This document shows positions 50,592-59,951 of a DNA stretch of 64,000 nucleotides, one piece after another. The notes beneath the pieces are model-generated. The model saw nothing but the letters and a program-made list of their open reading frames with translations, ran no database searches and was not told the DNA's origin. The translations under genes were made by a program, and so were the position numbers. The stretch is from Thalassospira lohafexi (GTDB lineage Bacteria; Pseudomonadota; Alphaproteobacteria; Rhodospirillales; Thalassospiraceae), in assembly GCF_002844275.1 (NCBI RefSeq), contig NZ_NXGX01000006.1, positions 124,001 to 188,000 of the forward strand. The letters are read 5' to 3'. The stretch's first letter is position 1; every line of letters begins with the position of its first letter.

Positions 50592-51635
50592 TCATCCGAC
50601 CATTCGAAGATGGGGTGGTGTGGCGACCGGTTGATCGGGGCGCGTATTTTGTTTTTGATGGTCTTGAGGCGCCAGACAGCCCAAGGCATCAAGTGTCCGA
50701 TGAACAGCGACATCAAGCGGCGTATGGGGTTCGTTGCCAAACAGTGTACGCAAACGATCATTGTGCATGCGGGCCGGGTTGCGCCAAAGGTAACGAATTT
50801 CCCAGGCTTCGCGGAAGAACGGGACAAATGGGCGCAGCAGGCCAATCATCGTCCATGGAAGGGATTTGACTGGAATATCGGGATTTCCAACCGCGCGTTT
50901 GATCGCAGCGATCATTTGTGTCCCGTCGTTGTCCCAATGTCCTTGCAGGTGAAATTGCGCGAAGGATCCTAAGACATCGGATTGATCAAGAAGCCGCACA
51001 ATCGTTTCGGCGACGTCGGGCAAATACGCCCATTGATGGCCCACGCCCGCCTTGCCCGGATAGGTGATTTCACGAACAGGTTGACCGGCCTTGACCAGAC
51101 ATTGGGAGAACCAGTTGTTGTTTGCGCCCGGTCCAAAAAAATCACCTGCGCGAACAATCAATCCTGTTGCACCTGAATGAACAGCTCGGCGCATCCGCCG
51201 TTCCATTTCGACCCGAATAGCGCCTTTGCGGGTGTTCGGGAGCTGCGGGCTGGTTTCGGTCAGATTGGAAAGTTGGTCTTCATTGAAATTGTAAACCGTT
51301 CCGGGCAGGACAATGCGTGCCTTGTTTACGATGGCGGCCGCAATCGTGTTGTCAAGCATGGGCAAAACCAACTTGGACCAATTGCGGTAGCCCGGCGGAT
51401 TAACGGCATGAATGATGACATCAACACCTCGGCTTGCATTTAACACGTCATGACGGCACATGGCATCGCCGACGCGCCAGTCAATATCATCTGCATTGGA
51501 TTGATCGGCCTTGGGGGATGTTCGCACCAGTGCACGAACCTGCCAGCCATGATCATGAAGTGCGGTGGTAATGGCCGATCCAATGCCACCATTGGCACCA
51601 ATGACAAGGGCGATACGGTTTGAATTTCGGGTCAT
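50592..51635 (-). CDS. extended SDR / NAD-dependent epimerase-like protein
   Basis: 347 residues from ATG 51635 (GGAGG nine bases upstream). N-terminal Rossmann motif IALVIGANGGIGSAITTAL, then GVDVIIHAVNPPGYRNW and VLPGTVYNF. The expected YxxxK is not clear; at that place there is TRKGAIRVEMERRM, so this is an atypical extended SDR. Membrane-proximal FVPFFREAWEIRYLWRNP is as in NmrA/SDR_a proteins. The divergent LysR across 95 bp probably controls it. Confidence 0.75.
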   Translation of the reverse strand: MTRNSNRIALVIGANGGIGSAITTALHDHGWQVRALVRTSPKADQSNADDIDWRVGDAMCRHDVLNASRGVDVIIHAVNPPGYRNWSKLVLPMLDNTIAAAIVNKARIVLPGTVYNFNEDQLSNLTETSPQLPNTRKGAIRVEMERRMRRAVHSGATGLIVRAGDFFGPGANNNWFSQCLVKAGQPVREITYPGKAGVGHQWAYLPDVAETIVRLLDQSDVLGSFAQFHLQGHWDNDGTQMIAAIKRAVGNPDIPVKSLPWTMIGLLRPFVPFFREAWEIRYLWRNPARMHNDRLRTLFGNEPHTPLDVAVHRTLDALGCLAPQDHQKQNTRPDQPVATPPHLRMVG

Positions 51636-51708
51636 GATTTTGTCCTCCGTTAATTGGGATGGACAAAGGGTACTGGTCATGTCGGTAAAACGGTATTCTA
51701 TAAATTGG

Positions 51709-51729
51709 CATTTATGATATACATAAATG
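51709..51729. promoter_or_regulatory. dyad directly before the LysR start codon
   Basis: CATTTATG-N5-CATAAATG inverted repeat ending 2 nt before the LysR ATG, in the divergent 95-bp gap. No ribosome site precedes that ATG. Confidence 0.5.
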
Positions 51730-51730
51730 T

Positions 51731-52681
51731 ATGGCAATGCATGAACCCAACTGGGACCTTTATCGGACGTTTCTTGCTGTGTTAGAGCATGGGTCTCTTT
51801 CGGCGGCTGCACGCGTGCTCGGCTTGACGCAGCCGACGGTTGGGCGACACATTGATGAATTGCAAGAGCAGTTGGGGATTGTGCTTTTCACCCGGTCGCA
51901 ATCTGGTTTGGTGCCAACAGATACAGCCATTGGGTTACGTCCACATGCAGAAGCACTGCGATCAACGGCAAAGGCACTTCAACGCGCTGCAAGTGCCGAG
52001 AGAGGTGCCGTTCAAGGTACTGTGCGCATCACCGCAGCTGAAGTGGTCGGGATTGAAATTTTGCCGCCCATCCTGACGGGTATTCGCAATTCATTTCCTG
52101 ATCTTGAATTTGAGCTTGTGTTGTCAAACCGGGTGGAAAATTTGCTGCGACGCGATGCCGATATTGCGGTGCGTATGGTTGCACCAAATCAGGATTCCCT
52201 CATCGCGCAGAAGACCGGGACCGTTGAGATCGGGTTTTATGCGACGACGCGATATCTTGCGCAATCTGGCTGGGCGGATCGCCATGATAAAATTGACTGG
52301 TCGGAGCTTGTCAAACTTGATCTGATCGGTTTTGACACCAAGACAGCTGACATTCGATCGATTATTGAAAGAAATCAGCACCTTGGCAATGTGGAATTTG
52401 ACATGCGTGTTGATAGCAATACCGCGCAGTTGGCGATGATGCGGGCGGGTTTCGGTGTTGCTCTTTGCCAGTCGCATCTGGCTGCACGAAGTGGCGATTG
52501 TGTGCGTCTGATTCCAGAGTTTTCGGTCGGACTGGACACGTGGATAACCATGCACGAAGGCCTGCGCGATACATTGCGCTGCCGGATGGTGTTCGATGCC
52601 CTGGTTAGGGGAATGAAATCTTATGTGCGCGGTGGCTTAAAAGGTCTTTCAGTACCGCCTGTTGGATCGCTCGGTGATTGA
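51731..52681 (+). CDS. LysR-family regulator (divergent to the epimerase-like gene)
   Basis: 316 residues; a second ATG six bases downstream is also possible. HTH at residues ~8-65 (FLAVLEHGSLSAAARVLGLTQPTVGRHIDELQEQLGIVLFTRS), then a ligand domain (GTVRITAAEVVGIEILPPIL, VENLLRRDADIAVRMV). There is no Shine-Dalgarno sequence and a strong dyad touches the start, so a short or leaderless mRNA is possible. Its natural target is the divergent SDR gene. Confidence 0.88.
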   Translation: MAMHEPNWDLYRTFLAVLEHGSLSAAARVLGLTQPTVGRHIDELQEQLGIVLFTRSQSGLVPTDTAIGLRPHAEALRSTAKALQRAASAERGAVQGTVRITAAEVVGIEILPPILTGIRNSFPDLEFELVLSNRVENLLRRDADIAVRMVAPNQDSLIAQKTGTVEIGFYATTRYLAQSGWADRHDKIDWSELVKLDLIGFDTKTADIRSIIERNQHLGNVEFDMRVDSNTAQLAMMRAGFGVALCQSHLAARSGDCVRLIPEFSVGLDTWITMHEGLRDTLRCRMVFDALVRGMKSYVRGGLKGLSVPPVGSLGD

Positions 52682-52844
52682 CAGGTGACGCATATGGTTT
52701 CATGCGAAGCCACGGCGACCTTATCCTTTTGCAGCAGTGGCCTGTGGTGCTGATCACACTGGTTTGCTTGCGATTTGATTGGTTTGCTCCTAGCTAACAA
52801 CTGGGTTGGCTTTCATGCCTTACGCAGCAAAAGGAAACCTCAGT

Positions 52845-54134
52845 ATGTCGGATCGAAAGCGCGTCGTTATCGTTGGGGCCGGATTTGGTGGCATGAGTGC
52901 GGCCAAAAAACTTGCTGGTAAAGATGTTGACGTCATTCTGATCGACAAACGCAATCATCACCTGTTTCAACCGTTGCTGTATCAGGTGGCAACGGCGGAT
53001 TTGTCGCCGGCTGAAATTGCCTGGCCGATCCGCAGCATGTTCAGTAAATCGCCAAATGTTTCCGTTTTTATGGGTGAAGTCACCGGGATTGACTTGCCAA
53101 ATCAGCGTGTTCTGTCCGGGGAGCATGTTCTGGAATATGACTACCTTGTCTTGGCAATCGGGGCGGTGACGTCCTATTTCGGCAATGATGACTGGGCGTC
53201 GGTGGCTCCGGGTTTGAAGAATATTACCGAGGCGACCGACATCCGCAAAAGCCTTTTGATGGCGTTTGAGCGGGCCGAGAACAGTCAGGATGAGGATCAA
53301 AAACGCCGACTTTTGAATTTCATTGTTGTTGGCGGTGGTCCGACCGGTGTCGAAATGGCCGGGGCAATTGCCGAACTTGCCAAAAAGACACTGTCTGATG
53401 ACTTTCGCCGAATTGATCCGCGTGACGCGCGCATCATCCTTGCCGAAGGTGGGCCAAGGTTGCTGGCTGCATTCCCCGAAGATTTGTCTGACTATACGCA
53501 AAAGTCGCTTGAAAGCATTGGGGTTGAAGTGCGCGTTGGGCAGGCTGTCACCGAGATCACCGCACAAGGTGCGAAAATCGGCGATGAATTTATTCCCAGT
53601 GCCAATGTCATCTGGGGGGCCGGAGTTCAGGTTCCTGATTTGCAAGACTGGACGCAAAAACCTGCGGATCGTGGCGGGCGGATCATGGTTGAGGGGGACC
53701 TTTCGGTTCCGGGCCATTCACATGTTTTTGTCATTGGCGATGCTGCCCATGTTGCGTGGCGCGATGGTTTAACCGTGCCGGGCATTGCACCGGCGGCCAA
53801 GCAACAGGGAAAATACGTCGGGCAGCGTATTCTTGATCTGATGAACGGGCGGCAAACATCGCCGTTTAAATATAGTCACGCCGGCAACCTTGCGACGATT
53901 GGCCGACACCGTGCTGTGATGGACCTTAATGGCATCAAGCTAAGAGGATGGCTGGCCTGGTGGTTCTGGGGGCTGGCGCATATTTATTTTCTGATCGGGT
54001 TGCGCGCCCCGGCACTTGTCATGGTGCAATGGATGTGGAGTTACCTGTTTCGTAAAAAAGGTGCGCGCCTGATTACCGGGCAGGACAGGGAAAATGCGAC
54101 GGCGGTTGTGCCGCCGCCGCAAAAGGAAACCTGA
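52845..54134 (+). CDS. ndh: type II NADH dehydrogenase (NDH-2)
   Basis: 429 residues from ATG 52845 with AAGGA nine bases upstream. It passes electrons from NADH to quinone without proton pumping. FAD motif VVIVGAGFGGMSAAKKL at the N-terminus, NADH motif FIVVGGGPTGVEMAGAIAELA (~165-190), FAD C-terminal motif HVFVIGDAAHV and the amphipathic membrane-anchoring tail LRGWLAWWFWGLAHIYFLIGLR. A Pro/Gln-rich end follows. It is convergent with azoR. Confidence 0.92.
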   Translation: MSDRKRVVIVGAGFGGMSAAKKLAGKDVDVILIDKRNHHLFQPLLYQVATADLSPAEIAWPIRSMFSKSPNVSVFMGEVTGIDLPNQRVLSGEHVLEYDYLVLAIGAVTSYFGNDDWASVAPGLKNITEATDIRKSLLMAFERAENSQDEDQKRRLLNFIVVGGGPTGVEMAGAIAELAKKTLSDDFRRIDPRDARIILAEGGPRLLAAFPEDLSDYTQKSLESIGVEVRVGQAVTEITAQGAKIGDEFIPSANVIWGAGVQVPDLQDWTQKPADRGGRIMVEGDLSVPGHSHVFVIGDAAHVAWRDGLTVPGIAPAAKQQGKYVGQRILDLMNGRQTSPFKYSHAGNLATIGRHRAVMDLNGIKLRGWLAWWFWGLAHIYFLIGLRAPALVMVQWMWSYLFRKKGARLITGQDRENATAVVPPPQKET

Positions 54135-54157
54135 ACGACTGTGTGTGGCCACAAACA

Positions 54158-54847
54158 TCAGGCCGCGTTTTCAGTTCTGTGTTTTGCGATCAAACGATCA
54201 ACGATGTTGGCAACCTCACCCTCGGCATCGGCGATGGATTGACGGGTTCGGTTATCGGCAAACTCGTCATATTCGATGGCCGCGCCGTATTGATCGGTGA
54301 TCCCGATATATTCGAGCGGGGTGAAAAGAGCACCTTCGACAAAGTTCAGATGCGCAATTCGGCCATCCGGGCCATAGCCGTAATCACCGCGCGATGACAG
54401 GGCAACGATGGATTTATTGCCCGTTACCATCGGCCAATAAGGAACACCGTCGCGTGTCCGGTCAAACCCAAAGGTGCGACCCACCCGGACGATGTTATCA
54501 AGCCAGGCCTTCATCTGGGCGGGCATCCCGAAATTATACATTGGAACACCGGCAACAATCACATCGGCACGCAGCAATTCATCGACCAGTGTGTCACTTT
54601 GGGCCAAGGCATCATGCATCCAGTCTTCGCGTTGTTCGGGTTTGGTGAATGCCGCATGGACCCAGTCACCGGTGACGGGTTTGGGCGGGGATGCGCCAAC
54701 ATCGCGGTAAATGATTTCATCATCGGGGCGTTGGGTGCGCCAGAGTTCGATGAATTTGGCACTCAGGCGGCGGCTTTGGGAGCCGTGTTGTTTTTGGTCG
54801 GACCGGCCGGGGCGGGCACTGCTGTCGATGTGCAAGATCGTGGTCAT
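54158..54847 (-). CDS. azoR: FMN-dependent NADH-azoreductase
   Basis: 229 residues with a perfect AGGAGG about six bases before the ATG. Flavodoxin-like AzoR family: TILHIDSSARPGRSDQ for FMN phosphate, VAGVPMYNFGMPAQMKAWLDNIVRVGRTF and ALSSRGDYGYG. It reduces quinones and azo compounds with two electrons. An insertion around residues 85-110 (THDALAQ-like segment TKPEQREDWMHDALAQSD) is normal. It is divergent from a GcvA-like LysR gene that may regulate it. Confidence 0.88.
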   Translation of the reverse strand: MTTILHIDSSARPGRSDQKQHGSQSRRLSAKFIELWRTQRPDDEIIYRDVGASPPKPVTGDWVHAAFTKPEQREDWMHDALAQSDTLVDELLRADVIVAGVPMYNFGMPAQMKAWLDNIVRVGRTFGFDRTRDGVPYWPMVTGNKSIVALSSRGDYGYGPDGRIAHLNFVEGALFTPLEYIGITDQYGAAIEYDEFADNRTRQSIADAEGEVANIVDRLIAKHRTENAA

Positions 54848-54969
54848 GATATCCTCCTAAGGATGATACTTGTTCATCTGTTGTTTGTTCGATGACCAAG
54901 ACTTGCCTTGTTTTGGATGTTTCGGCAAAATCGAATTCCTCAGTTCATGGATGAATTAGGTTCACCTAT

Positions 54970-55878
54970 ATGTCGTTGCCACCACTTGCCGCATTGCGCG
55001 CCTTTGAGGCCGCCGCCCGCCATCAGAGTTTTAAAAAGGCTGCGGCTGAAATCGCCGTAACGCCAACAGCAATCAGCCATCAGATACGCCTGCTTGAGGA
55101 AACGCTTGGCATTCGTTTGTTTGATCGCAGGCCAAGGCAGGTTGTTTTGACACCGGCGGGGCATGAGCTTTTCCCTGTTCTGCGTGATGGGTTTGCATCC
55201 TTTGCCTTGGCGATTGATCATGTTGGGCAACGCACAAAGACCAGAAGCCTGACGGTGTCGGTTTTGCCATCTTTTGCTGCCAAATGGCTGTTGCCGCGAC
55301 TTCCGCGCTTTCAGGCCGAACATCCTGATATTCATCTGCGTTTGCATACCTCGCCCGAGGTGGTTGATCTGCCAAGCGGGGTTGTCGATGCTGCAATCCG
55401 TTATGGCGCCGGGCCCTACCGCGGACTTGTGGCGCAAACCATGTTTCAAGAACGGTTCGTGCCACTTTGCAGTCCGATGCTGGGTCTGAAGCATCCTGAA
55501 GACCTTAAGGACTGTGCGCTTTTGCATCTCGATTGGCTAAGACCCGATGATCAGACACCGACATGGGAACGCTGGGGCTCGGCAGCGGGTATCAGTGGCT
55601 TGAAACTTTCGGGGGGATTTACGTTTTCTGATGATGCCCATGCCATTCAGGCGGCCATTGCCGGGCAGGGCGTGGTTCTGGCCAGCCGCGAACTGGCACG
55701 CGCCGAACTTGACGGTGGGCTGCTCGTGCAGCCGTTTGGGCCAGTGATCGAAGGTCATACCTACAATCTGGTGCATACCGGCCGCGGCGACCATCGGGCA
55801 GAAGTCGAGGTGTTTGGAAACTGGATTGTGAGTGAAATTGCCAGATCACAAGAACATTCAAAACCCGCAGGCGATTGA
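54970..55878 (+). CDS. LysR-family regulator, GcvA-like
   Basis: 302 residues. The start MSLPPLAALRAFEAAARHQSFKKAAAEIAVTPTAISHQIRLLEETLG is the GcvA clade signature. The ligand domain includes LTVSVLPSFAAKWLLPRLPRFQ, VDAAIRYGAGPYRGLVAQTMF and VVLASRELARAELDGGLLVQPF. No glycine-cleavage genes are present. It is divergent from azoR; an imperfect TTCAT-GG-ATGAA dyad lies 15-26 bp before its start. Confidence 0.88.
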   Translation: MSLPPLAALRAFEAAARHQSFKKAAAEIAVTPTAISHQIRLLEETLGIRLFDRRPRQVVLTPAGHELFPVLRDGFASFALAIDHVGQRTKTRSLTVSVLPSFAAKWLLPRLPRFQAEHPDIHLRLHTSPEVVDLPSGVVDAAIRYGAGPYRGLVAQTMFQERFVPLCSPMLGLKHPEDLKDCALLHLDWLRPDDQTPTWERWGSAAGISGLKLSGGFTFSDDAHAIQAAIAGQGVVLASRELARAELDGGLLVQPFGPVIEGHTYNLVHTGRGDHRAEVEVFGNWIVSEIARSQEHSKPAGD

Positions 55879-55946
55879 TGATTGACCTAAAGGGTCGCAT
55901 GCGAAACGATACAGTCTTGATATATTAAAGCCATTGAAGGTGCATT

Positions 55947-56738
55947 ATGCCACGTTTTGCTGCCAATCTGTCGTTCCTGTTTGCTGATCTGCCGTTTGAG
56001 AAGCGTTTTGCGGCAGCAGCAGAGGCAGGATTTGTCGGCGTGGAATATATCGGGGCTTATGATGTGCCGATGGCAACGGCAAAATCGCTTCTGACCGATA
56101 ATGGCCTTGAGCAGGTTTTATTCAATCTGCCACTTGGCGACTGGGATGCCGGGGATCGTGGGCTGGCGTGCCGACCGGGCCGTGAAGATGAATTTCGTGA
56201 CGCGGTGGTCAAGGGGCTTGATTATGCGGCGGCGACCAATTGCAAGATGCTTCATTGCATGGCCGGTGTTATGGGCAAGGACGAAGATGCCGGTGAAATT
56301 GCCCGGCTTTATTGTGACAACCTGCTCTATGCCGCCGATCTGGCCGATCAGGCCGGTGTCGATATCCTGATTGAACCGATCAATCCGATGGATATGCCGG
56401 GCTATTTGCTTAATTCGGTGGAGCAGGCGGCGGTTATCCTCAAACAGCTCGACCATCCACGTCTGGCATTGCAGTTTGATATCTATCACGCACAAATTGT
56501 CGGCGGGAACATCGCCGCCCGTCTTGACCAGTATTTTGAGATCACCCGTCATGTGCAGGTGGCTGGCGCGCCGGGCCGTCATGAACCCGACAGTGGGGAA
56601 CTGAATTACCCGTTCTTGTTGTATCTATTGGATCGGATCGGGTATGACGGCTGGATCGGCTGCGAATACAAGCCACATGGCAAGACCGAAGACGGGCTGG
56701 GTTGGCTTCGGCCATGGATGTCAAAGCCGGGGACTTGA
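55947..56738 (+). CDS. hyi: hydroxypyruvate isomerase
   Basis: 263 residues, a single-domain TIM barrel of the AP-endonuclease-2/xylose-isomerase fold. It interconverts hydroxypyruvate and tartronate semialdehyde. Signatures: FAANLSFLFADLPFEKRFAAAAEAGF, VLFNLPLGDWDAGDRGLAC, the catalytic/metal Glu in ILIEPINPMDMPGYLL and a second Glu in GCEYKPHGKTEDGL. It is convergent with glycerate 2-kinase, which completes the route from glyoxylate or hydroxypyruvate to 2-phosphoglycerate when a tartronate semialdehyde reductase is available. Confidence 0.92.
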   Translation: MPRFAANLSFLFADLPFEKRFAAAAEAGFVGVEYIGAYDVPMATAKSLLTDNGLEQVLFNLPLGDWDAGDRGLACRPGREDEFRDAVVKGLDYAAATNCKMLHCMAGVMGKDEDAGEIARLYCDNLLYAADLADQAGVDILIEPINPMDMPGYLLNSVEQAAVILKQLDHPRLALQFDIYHAQIVGGNIAARLDQYFEITRHVQVAGAPGRHEPDSGELNYPFLLYLLDRIGYDGWIGCEYKPHGKTEDGLGWLRPWMSKPGT

Positions 56739-56759
56739 TCGTTCTATTGGTCGCGGTGG

Positions 56760-58022
56760 TTACTCAATCAAAATAGCGCGGAAATCATTCACATTGGTCA
56801 GGGTCGGGCCGGTGACCAGCAGGTCGTCAATCTTGGCAAAGGCGCTATAGGCGTCGTTGTTGGCCAGATATTCGCGTAGATCAATTCCGGCATCTTGGCC
56901 CTTCTGCCAGCTTGTCGGATCAATGATCGCACCGGCGTTGTCTTCGCTGCCGTCAATACCATCGGTATCAATCGCAATCGCGCTAAGGCCAGCTTGATCG
57001 CGAAACTGAATAAGCAGGGATAGCAAAAACTCACTGTTGCGCCCGCCGCGTCCACCTTTGCCGCGCACGGTGACCGTGGTTTCCCCACCGGAAAGCAGAA
57101 CACAGGGCTTGGCTGCTGGTTGACCGTGGTTGGCGACCTGATGGGCAATGCCCGCATGCATGATGGCGACTTCACGGGCTTCGCCTTCGATGGCATCCCC
57201 TAGGATGACCGGGTTAAGACCCAATTCGCGGGCGATCTTGGCGGCGGCCTCAAGACTGTCTTGCGGGCGGGCCAGCATGACTGTTTTATGGCCATCAAAA
57301 CAGGGATCACCCGGTTTGATGGTTTCATGGGCGCTGTCGGTCAGAAGATCCTTGGCAGCCGTTGGAATATCGATCTGATAATGGCGCAGGATATCAAGCG
57401 CATCCTTACCCGTTGTCGGGTCGGCAACCGTTGGACCCGATGCAATGATCGCCGGATCATCACCGGGAACATCAGACACAAGATATGTCACCATGCGCGC
57501 CGGGGCGGATGCCTGTGCCAGTCTGCCGCCCTTGATCGCGGACAGATGTTTGCGCACGCAGTTCATTTCCGAAATGGTCGCACCACTGCGCAAAAGTGCC
57601 TTGCTGATTGATTGTTTGTCTTCGAGTGTCAAGCCCGGACCGGGCAGGGCCAGCAGGGCCGACCCACCGCCTGAAATCATGCAGACCACGAGATCATCTG
57701 GGCCAGCTTTTTGGACAATCTCAAGTATGCGTTCGGCGGCCTTTTGACCCGCCGTATCAGGGACCGGGTGGGATGCCTCGACAATTTCGATTTTCTCGCA
57801 GGCAACCGCATGACCATAGCGGGTGACAACCAATCCTTCAAGCGGACCATCCCACGCCTTTTCAAACGCGCGGGCCATATTGGCCGATGCCTTGCCGGCC
57901 CCAATGACAATGGTTTTGCCTTTGGGCTTTGCGGGCATGTTCAATGGGATTTGAACGGCTGGATCGGCTGCCTTTAACGCAGCATCCATCATGGCCAAAA
58001 GTTTTTCGCGCGCGGTTGTCAT
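56760..58022 (-). CDS. glycerate 2-kinase / MOFRL-family protein (GckA/TtuD)
   Basis: 420 residues. N-terminal DUF4147 domain (LLAMMDAALKAADPAVQIPLN, KTIVIGAGKASANMARAFEKAW, CMISGGGSALLALPGPGLTLEDK) and C-terminal MOFRL motif domain (VLLSGGETTVTVRGKGGRGGRNSEFLLSL, IDTDGIDGSEDNAGA). These proteins phosphorylate D-glycerate to 2-phosphoglycerate; many were misnamed hydroxypyruvate reductase (TtuD). It is convergent with hyi (stop to stop 21 bp) and 60 bp downstream of a GntR regulator, forming a small glycerate module. Confidence 0.9.
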   Translation of the reverse strand: MTTAREKLLAMMDAALKAADPAVQIPLNMPAKPKGKTIVIGAGKASANMARAFEKAWDGPLEGLVVTRYGHAVACEKIEIVEASHPVPDTAGQKAAERILEIVQKAGPDDLVVCMISGGGSALLALPGPGLTLEDKQSISKALLRSGATISEMNCVRKHLSAIKGGRLAQASAPARMVTYLVSDVPGDDPAIIASGPTVADPTTGKDALDILRHYQIDIPTAAKDLLTDSAHETIKPGDPCFDGHKTVMLARPQDSLEAAAKIARELGLNPVILGDAIEGEAREVAIMHAGIAHQVANHGQPAAKPCVLLSGGETTVTVRGKGGRGGRNSEFLLSLLIQFRDQAGLSAIAIDTDGIDGSEDNAGAIIDPTSWQKGQDAGIDLREYLANNDAYSAFAKIDDLLVTGPTLTNVNDFRAILIE

Positions 58023-58082
58023 GGTTCGGTTCCCTGAATGGAGTTTTGGTCTGACCGTCTTTGGGCGGCGGTTTGAATATTG

Positions 58083-58832
58083 TCAGGTCGATTGTTTGTC
58101 CGAGGCTGTTTTAAAGAAATCAAGGACCGCTTGCAGGTGATTTGACATCGCCTTTTCCGCCGCATCAGGATCGCGTGCGGCAATGGCTTCGATGATGTCA
58201 TGATGATGTTCCTGCACCATCCGGTCAAACGAGGGACCGGTCAGATTGTTAAACCGGATTTCCATCAAGGCAGCCTGCAACACATCGTGCAGCATTTTCA
58301 TCACGTGATAATAAATGATCGATCCTGTGGCCCGGCCGATCATCATGTGCAAACGATGATCGTCATCGGCGCGGTATTTGGACGCACGGCGCGGATCATG
58401 GGCCTGACGGTAGGCAATACGCAGCAACTTGATGTCTTCGTCACTGGCGTTGATTGCGGCGCGCCTAGCCGCCCATGTTTCCAGCGTGCAGCGTATTTCT
58501 TGCAGATCACGCAGGTTGCTGATGGAATCGCGGACAAGATCGGTCATGGCGGTATCCATGTCGATCCCGGTCGATGACAGGATTTCCGTTCCACCGCCCT
58601 GAACCGCGCGTAGATAGCCGCGGGTTTTCAGCTTTTGCAGGGCGGCACGCACGGAAACCCGGCTGACTTTCATGGTTTCAGCCAGTTGGCGTTCACCGGG
58701 AAGTCGGTCACCGGGCAGGAAAATACCGTCTGAAATCTTTTCAAGCAGCTGGTCTGCGACCTGATCGGCAATCCGTTTGGGACGCTTCGTTTCCTGATCG
58801 TCCGGGGCCGGGGTCATTTTGGCAGACGGCAT
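58083..58832 (-). CDS. GntR/FadR-family regulator with FCD domain
   Basis: 249 residues; GGAG lies ten bases before the ATG. Winged helix: IADQVADQLLEKISDGIFLPGDRLPGERQLAETMKVSRVSVRAALQKL. The C-terminal FCD all-helical domain follows, with metal/ligand residues in DDHRLHMMIGRATGS and HHHDIIEAIAARDPDAAEKAMSNHL. It is 60 bp upstream of the glycerate kinase gene on the same strand and probably regulates that operon in response to glycerate or a related acid. A TGGT-CAT-ACCA operator is 68 bp upstream. Confidence 0.9.
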   Translation of the reverse strand: MPSAKMTPAPDDQETKRPKRIADQVADQLLEKISDGIFLPGDRLPGERQLAETMKVSRVSVRAALQKLKTRGYLRAVQGGGTEILSSTGIDMDTAMTDLVRDSISNLRDLQEIRCTLETWAARRAAINASDEDIKLLRIAYRQAHDPRRASKYRADDDHRLHMMIGRATGSIIYYHVMKMLHDVLQAALMEIRFNNLTGPSFDRMVQEHHHDIIEAIAARDPDAAEKAMSNHLQAVLDFFKTASDKQST

Positions 58833-58899
58833 TTTAAGGTTTCTCCAGTCGCGGTTTATCAGCCGATGCTGTCACGAAGTCGTACCGTATTTTTATAAA

Positions 58900-58910
58900 T
58901 GGTCATACCA
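58900..58910. promoter_or_regulatory. FadR-type operator TGGT-N3-ACCA
   Basis: TGGTCATACCA, a perfect outer dyad matching the FadR-subfamily consensus, 68 bp before the GntR start. It suggests autoregulation. Confidence 0.6.
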
Positions 58911-59149
58911 GTTTAGGGGATGTTTGGGGCGGACGCAAAGCACGATACGCTCAAGACGCATTGTTATGCCAAGGCTCATTGATAATGACCCTTGGTTTTC
59001 AGGGCAGATCGGCTTGCATGAGCTTGTCTGAGCGTCGATAAATTGATACTTCAACAGGTGTAAACCAACACAGCATGGCTGCCCCATGACAGGCATGTTT
59101 GACGATTTACCGGTTTGCCGTTCCGTTACCGACTTTCAGGAGAATACGC
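58911..59149. other. intergenic region before the N-formylglutamate amidohydrolase gene
   Basis: Apart from the ribosome site for the gene at 59150 I see no gene, terminator or clear promoter in it. Confidence 0.3.
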
Positions 59150-59950
59150 GTGCGTCACCATGCAGGGCCTCTTTTGGGCCAAGATGATCCGGCCCCGTTT
59201 GAAATTTTGAACGCAAATGGCAAAGGATATTCGCTTTTTGTTTGCGACCATGCATCGCGTGAAATTCCCCAAAGTCTTGGTACGCTTGGCTTGCCAGAAG
59301 AGGAACGCAAACGTCATATCGGGTGGGACATCGGGGCGCGCAAAGTAACCGAAATTCTCGTTGACCGGTTTGATTGCCCGGCTGTTCTGGGGGGATATTC
59401 GCGGTTGGTGATTGATTGCAACCGGCAACTTTGGGATCCGACCGGGATGCCTGAAATTTCTGATCAGACGGTGGTGCCGGGCAATAAAAACGTGTCGCCC
59501 ACAGAACATATGAAACGGATCCGTGAGATTTTCCTGCCGTATCATTGGGCGATTGAAGAACAGATTGCCAATTTCCATGCCCATAAAATTGTCCCAGCTT
59601 TGATCGCAATCCACAGCTTCACGCCGGTGTTTCAAGAGTTTGAACGGCCTTGGGAGCTTGGCATTCTTTGGGATCAGGATGATCGTATTCCAGTTCCGCT
59701 GCTGGCCAGGCTGCGCGAACAGAATCCCGATCTGACCATTGGTGACAATGAACCTTATTCCGGGCAGCAAATGGCGGATTATACCATTGATCATCATGGT
59801 GAAGCCGGTGGTTTGCCCTGTGTGTCGATTGAAATCCGTCAGGATCTGATTGATACTGATGAAGGATGCGAGAAATGGGCAAAAATTCTTGGCGACGCGT
59901 TTGTCGATATTCTTGCCGATCCAAACCTTTATAAGATCAGGAGAGACTGA
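59150..59950 (+). CDS. N-formylglutamate amidohydrolase family protein
   Basis: 266 residues from a GTG with AGGAG seven bases upstream. FGase fold: YSLFVCDHASREIPQSLGTLGLPEEE with the His/Asp metal site, HIGWDIGARKVTEIL, YSRLVIDCNRQLWD and a late SIEIRQDLIDTDEGCEKW. The family hydrolyses N-formylglutamate or acts on related N-acyl amino acids and peptides. The next gene, a glutamate-cysteine ligase-like enzyme, begins 1 nt after its stop, so they form a coupled pair. Confidence 0.85.
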   Translation: MRHHAGPLLGQDDPAPFEILNANGKGYSLFVCDHASREIPQSLGTLGLPEEERKRHIGWDIGARKVTEILVDRFDCPAVLGGYSRLVIDCNRQLWDPTGMPEISDQTVVPGNKNVSPTEHMKRIREIFLPYHWAIEEQIANFHAHKIVPALIAIHSFTPVFQEFERPWELGILWDQDDRIPVPLLARLREQNPDLTIGDNEPYSGQQMADYTIDHHGEAGGLPCVSIEIRQDLIDTDEGCEKWAKILGDAFVDILADPNLYKIRRD

Positions 59951-59951
59951 T

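Noticed and set aside
52794-53717. 307-codon minus-strand frame opposite ndh
   Set aside because: Shadow of the ndh coding strand; composition is rich in Arg, His and Gln, as expected for an antisense frame.
54944-54955. TTCAT-GG-ATGAA upstream of the GcvA-like LysR as an operator
   Set aside because: Arms of only five bases; too weak to list as a feature without comparison to other genomes.
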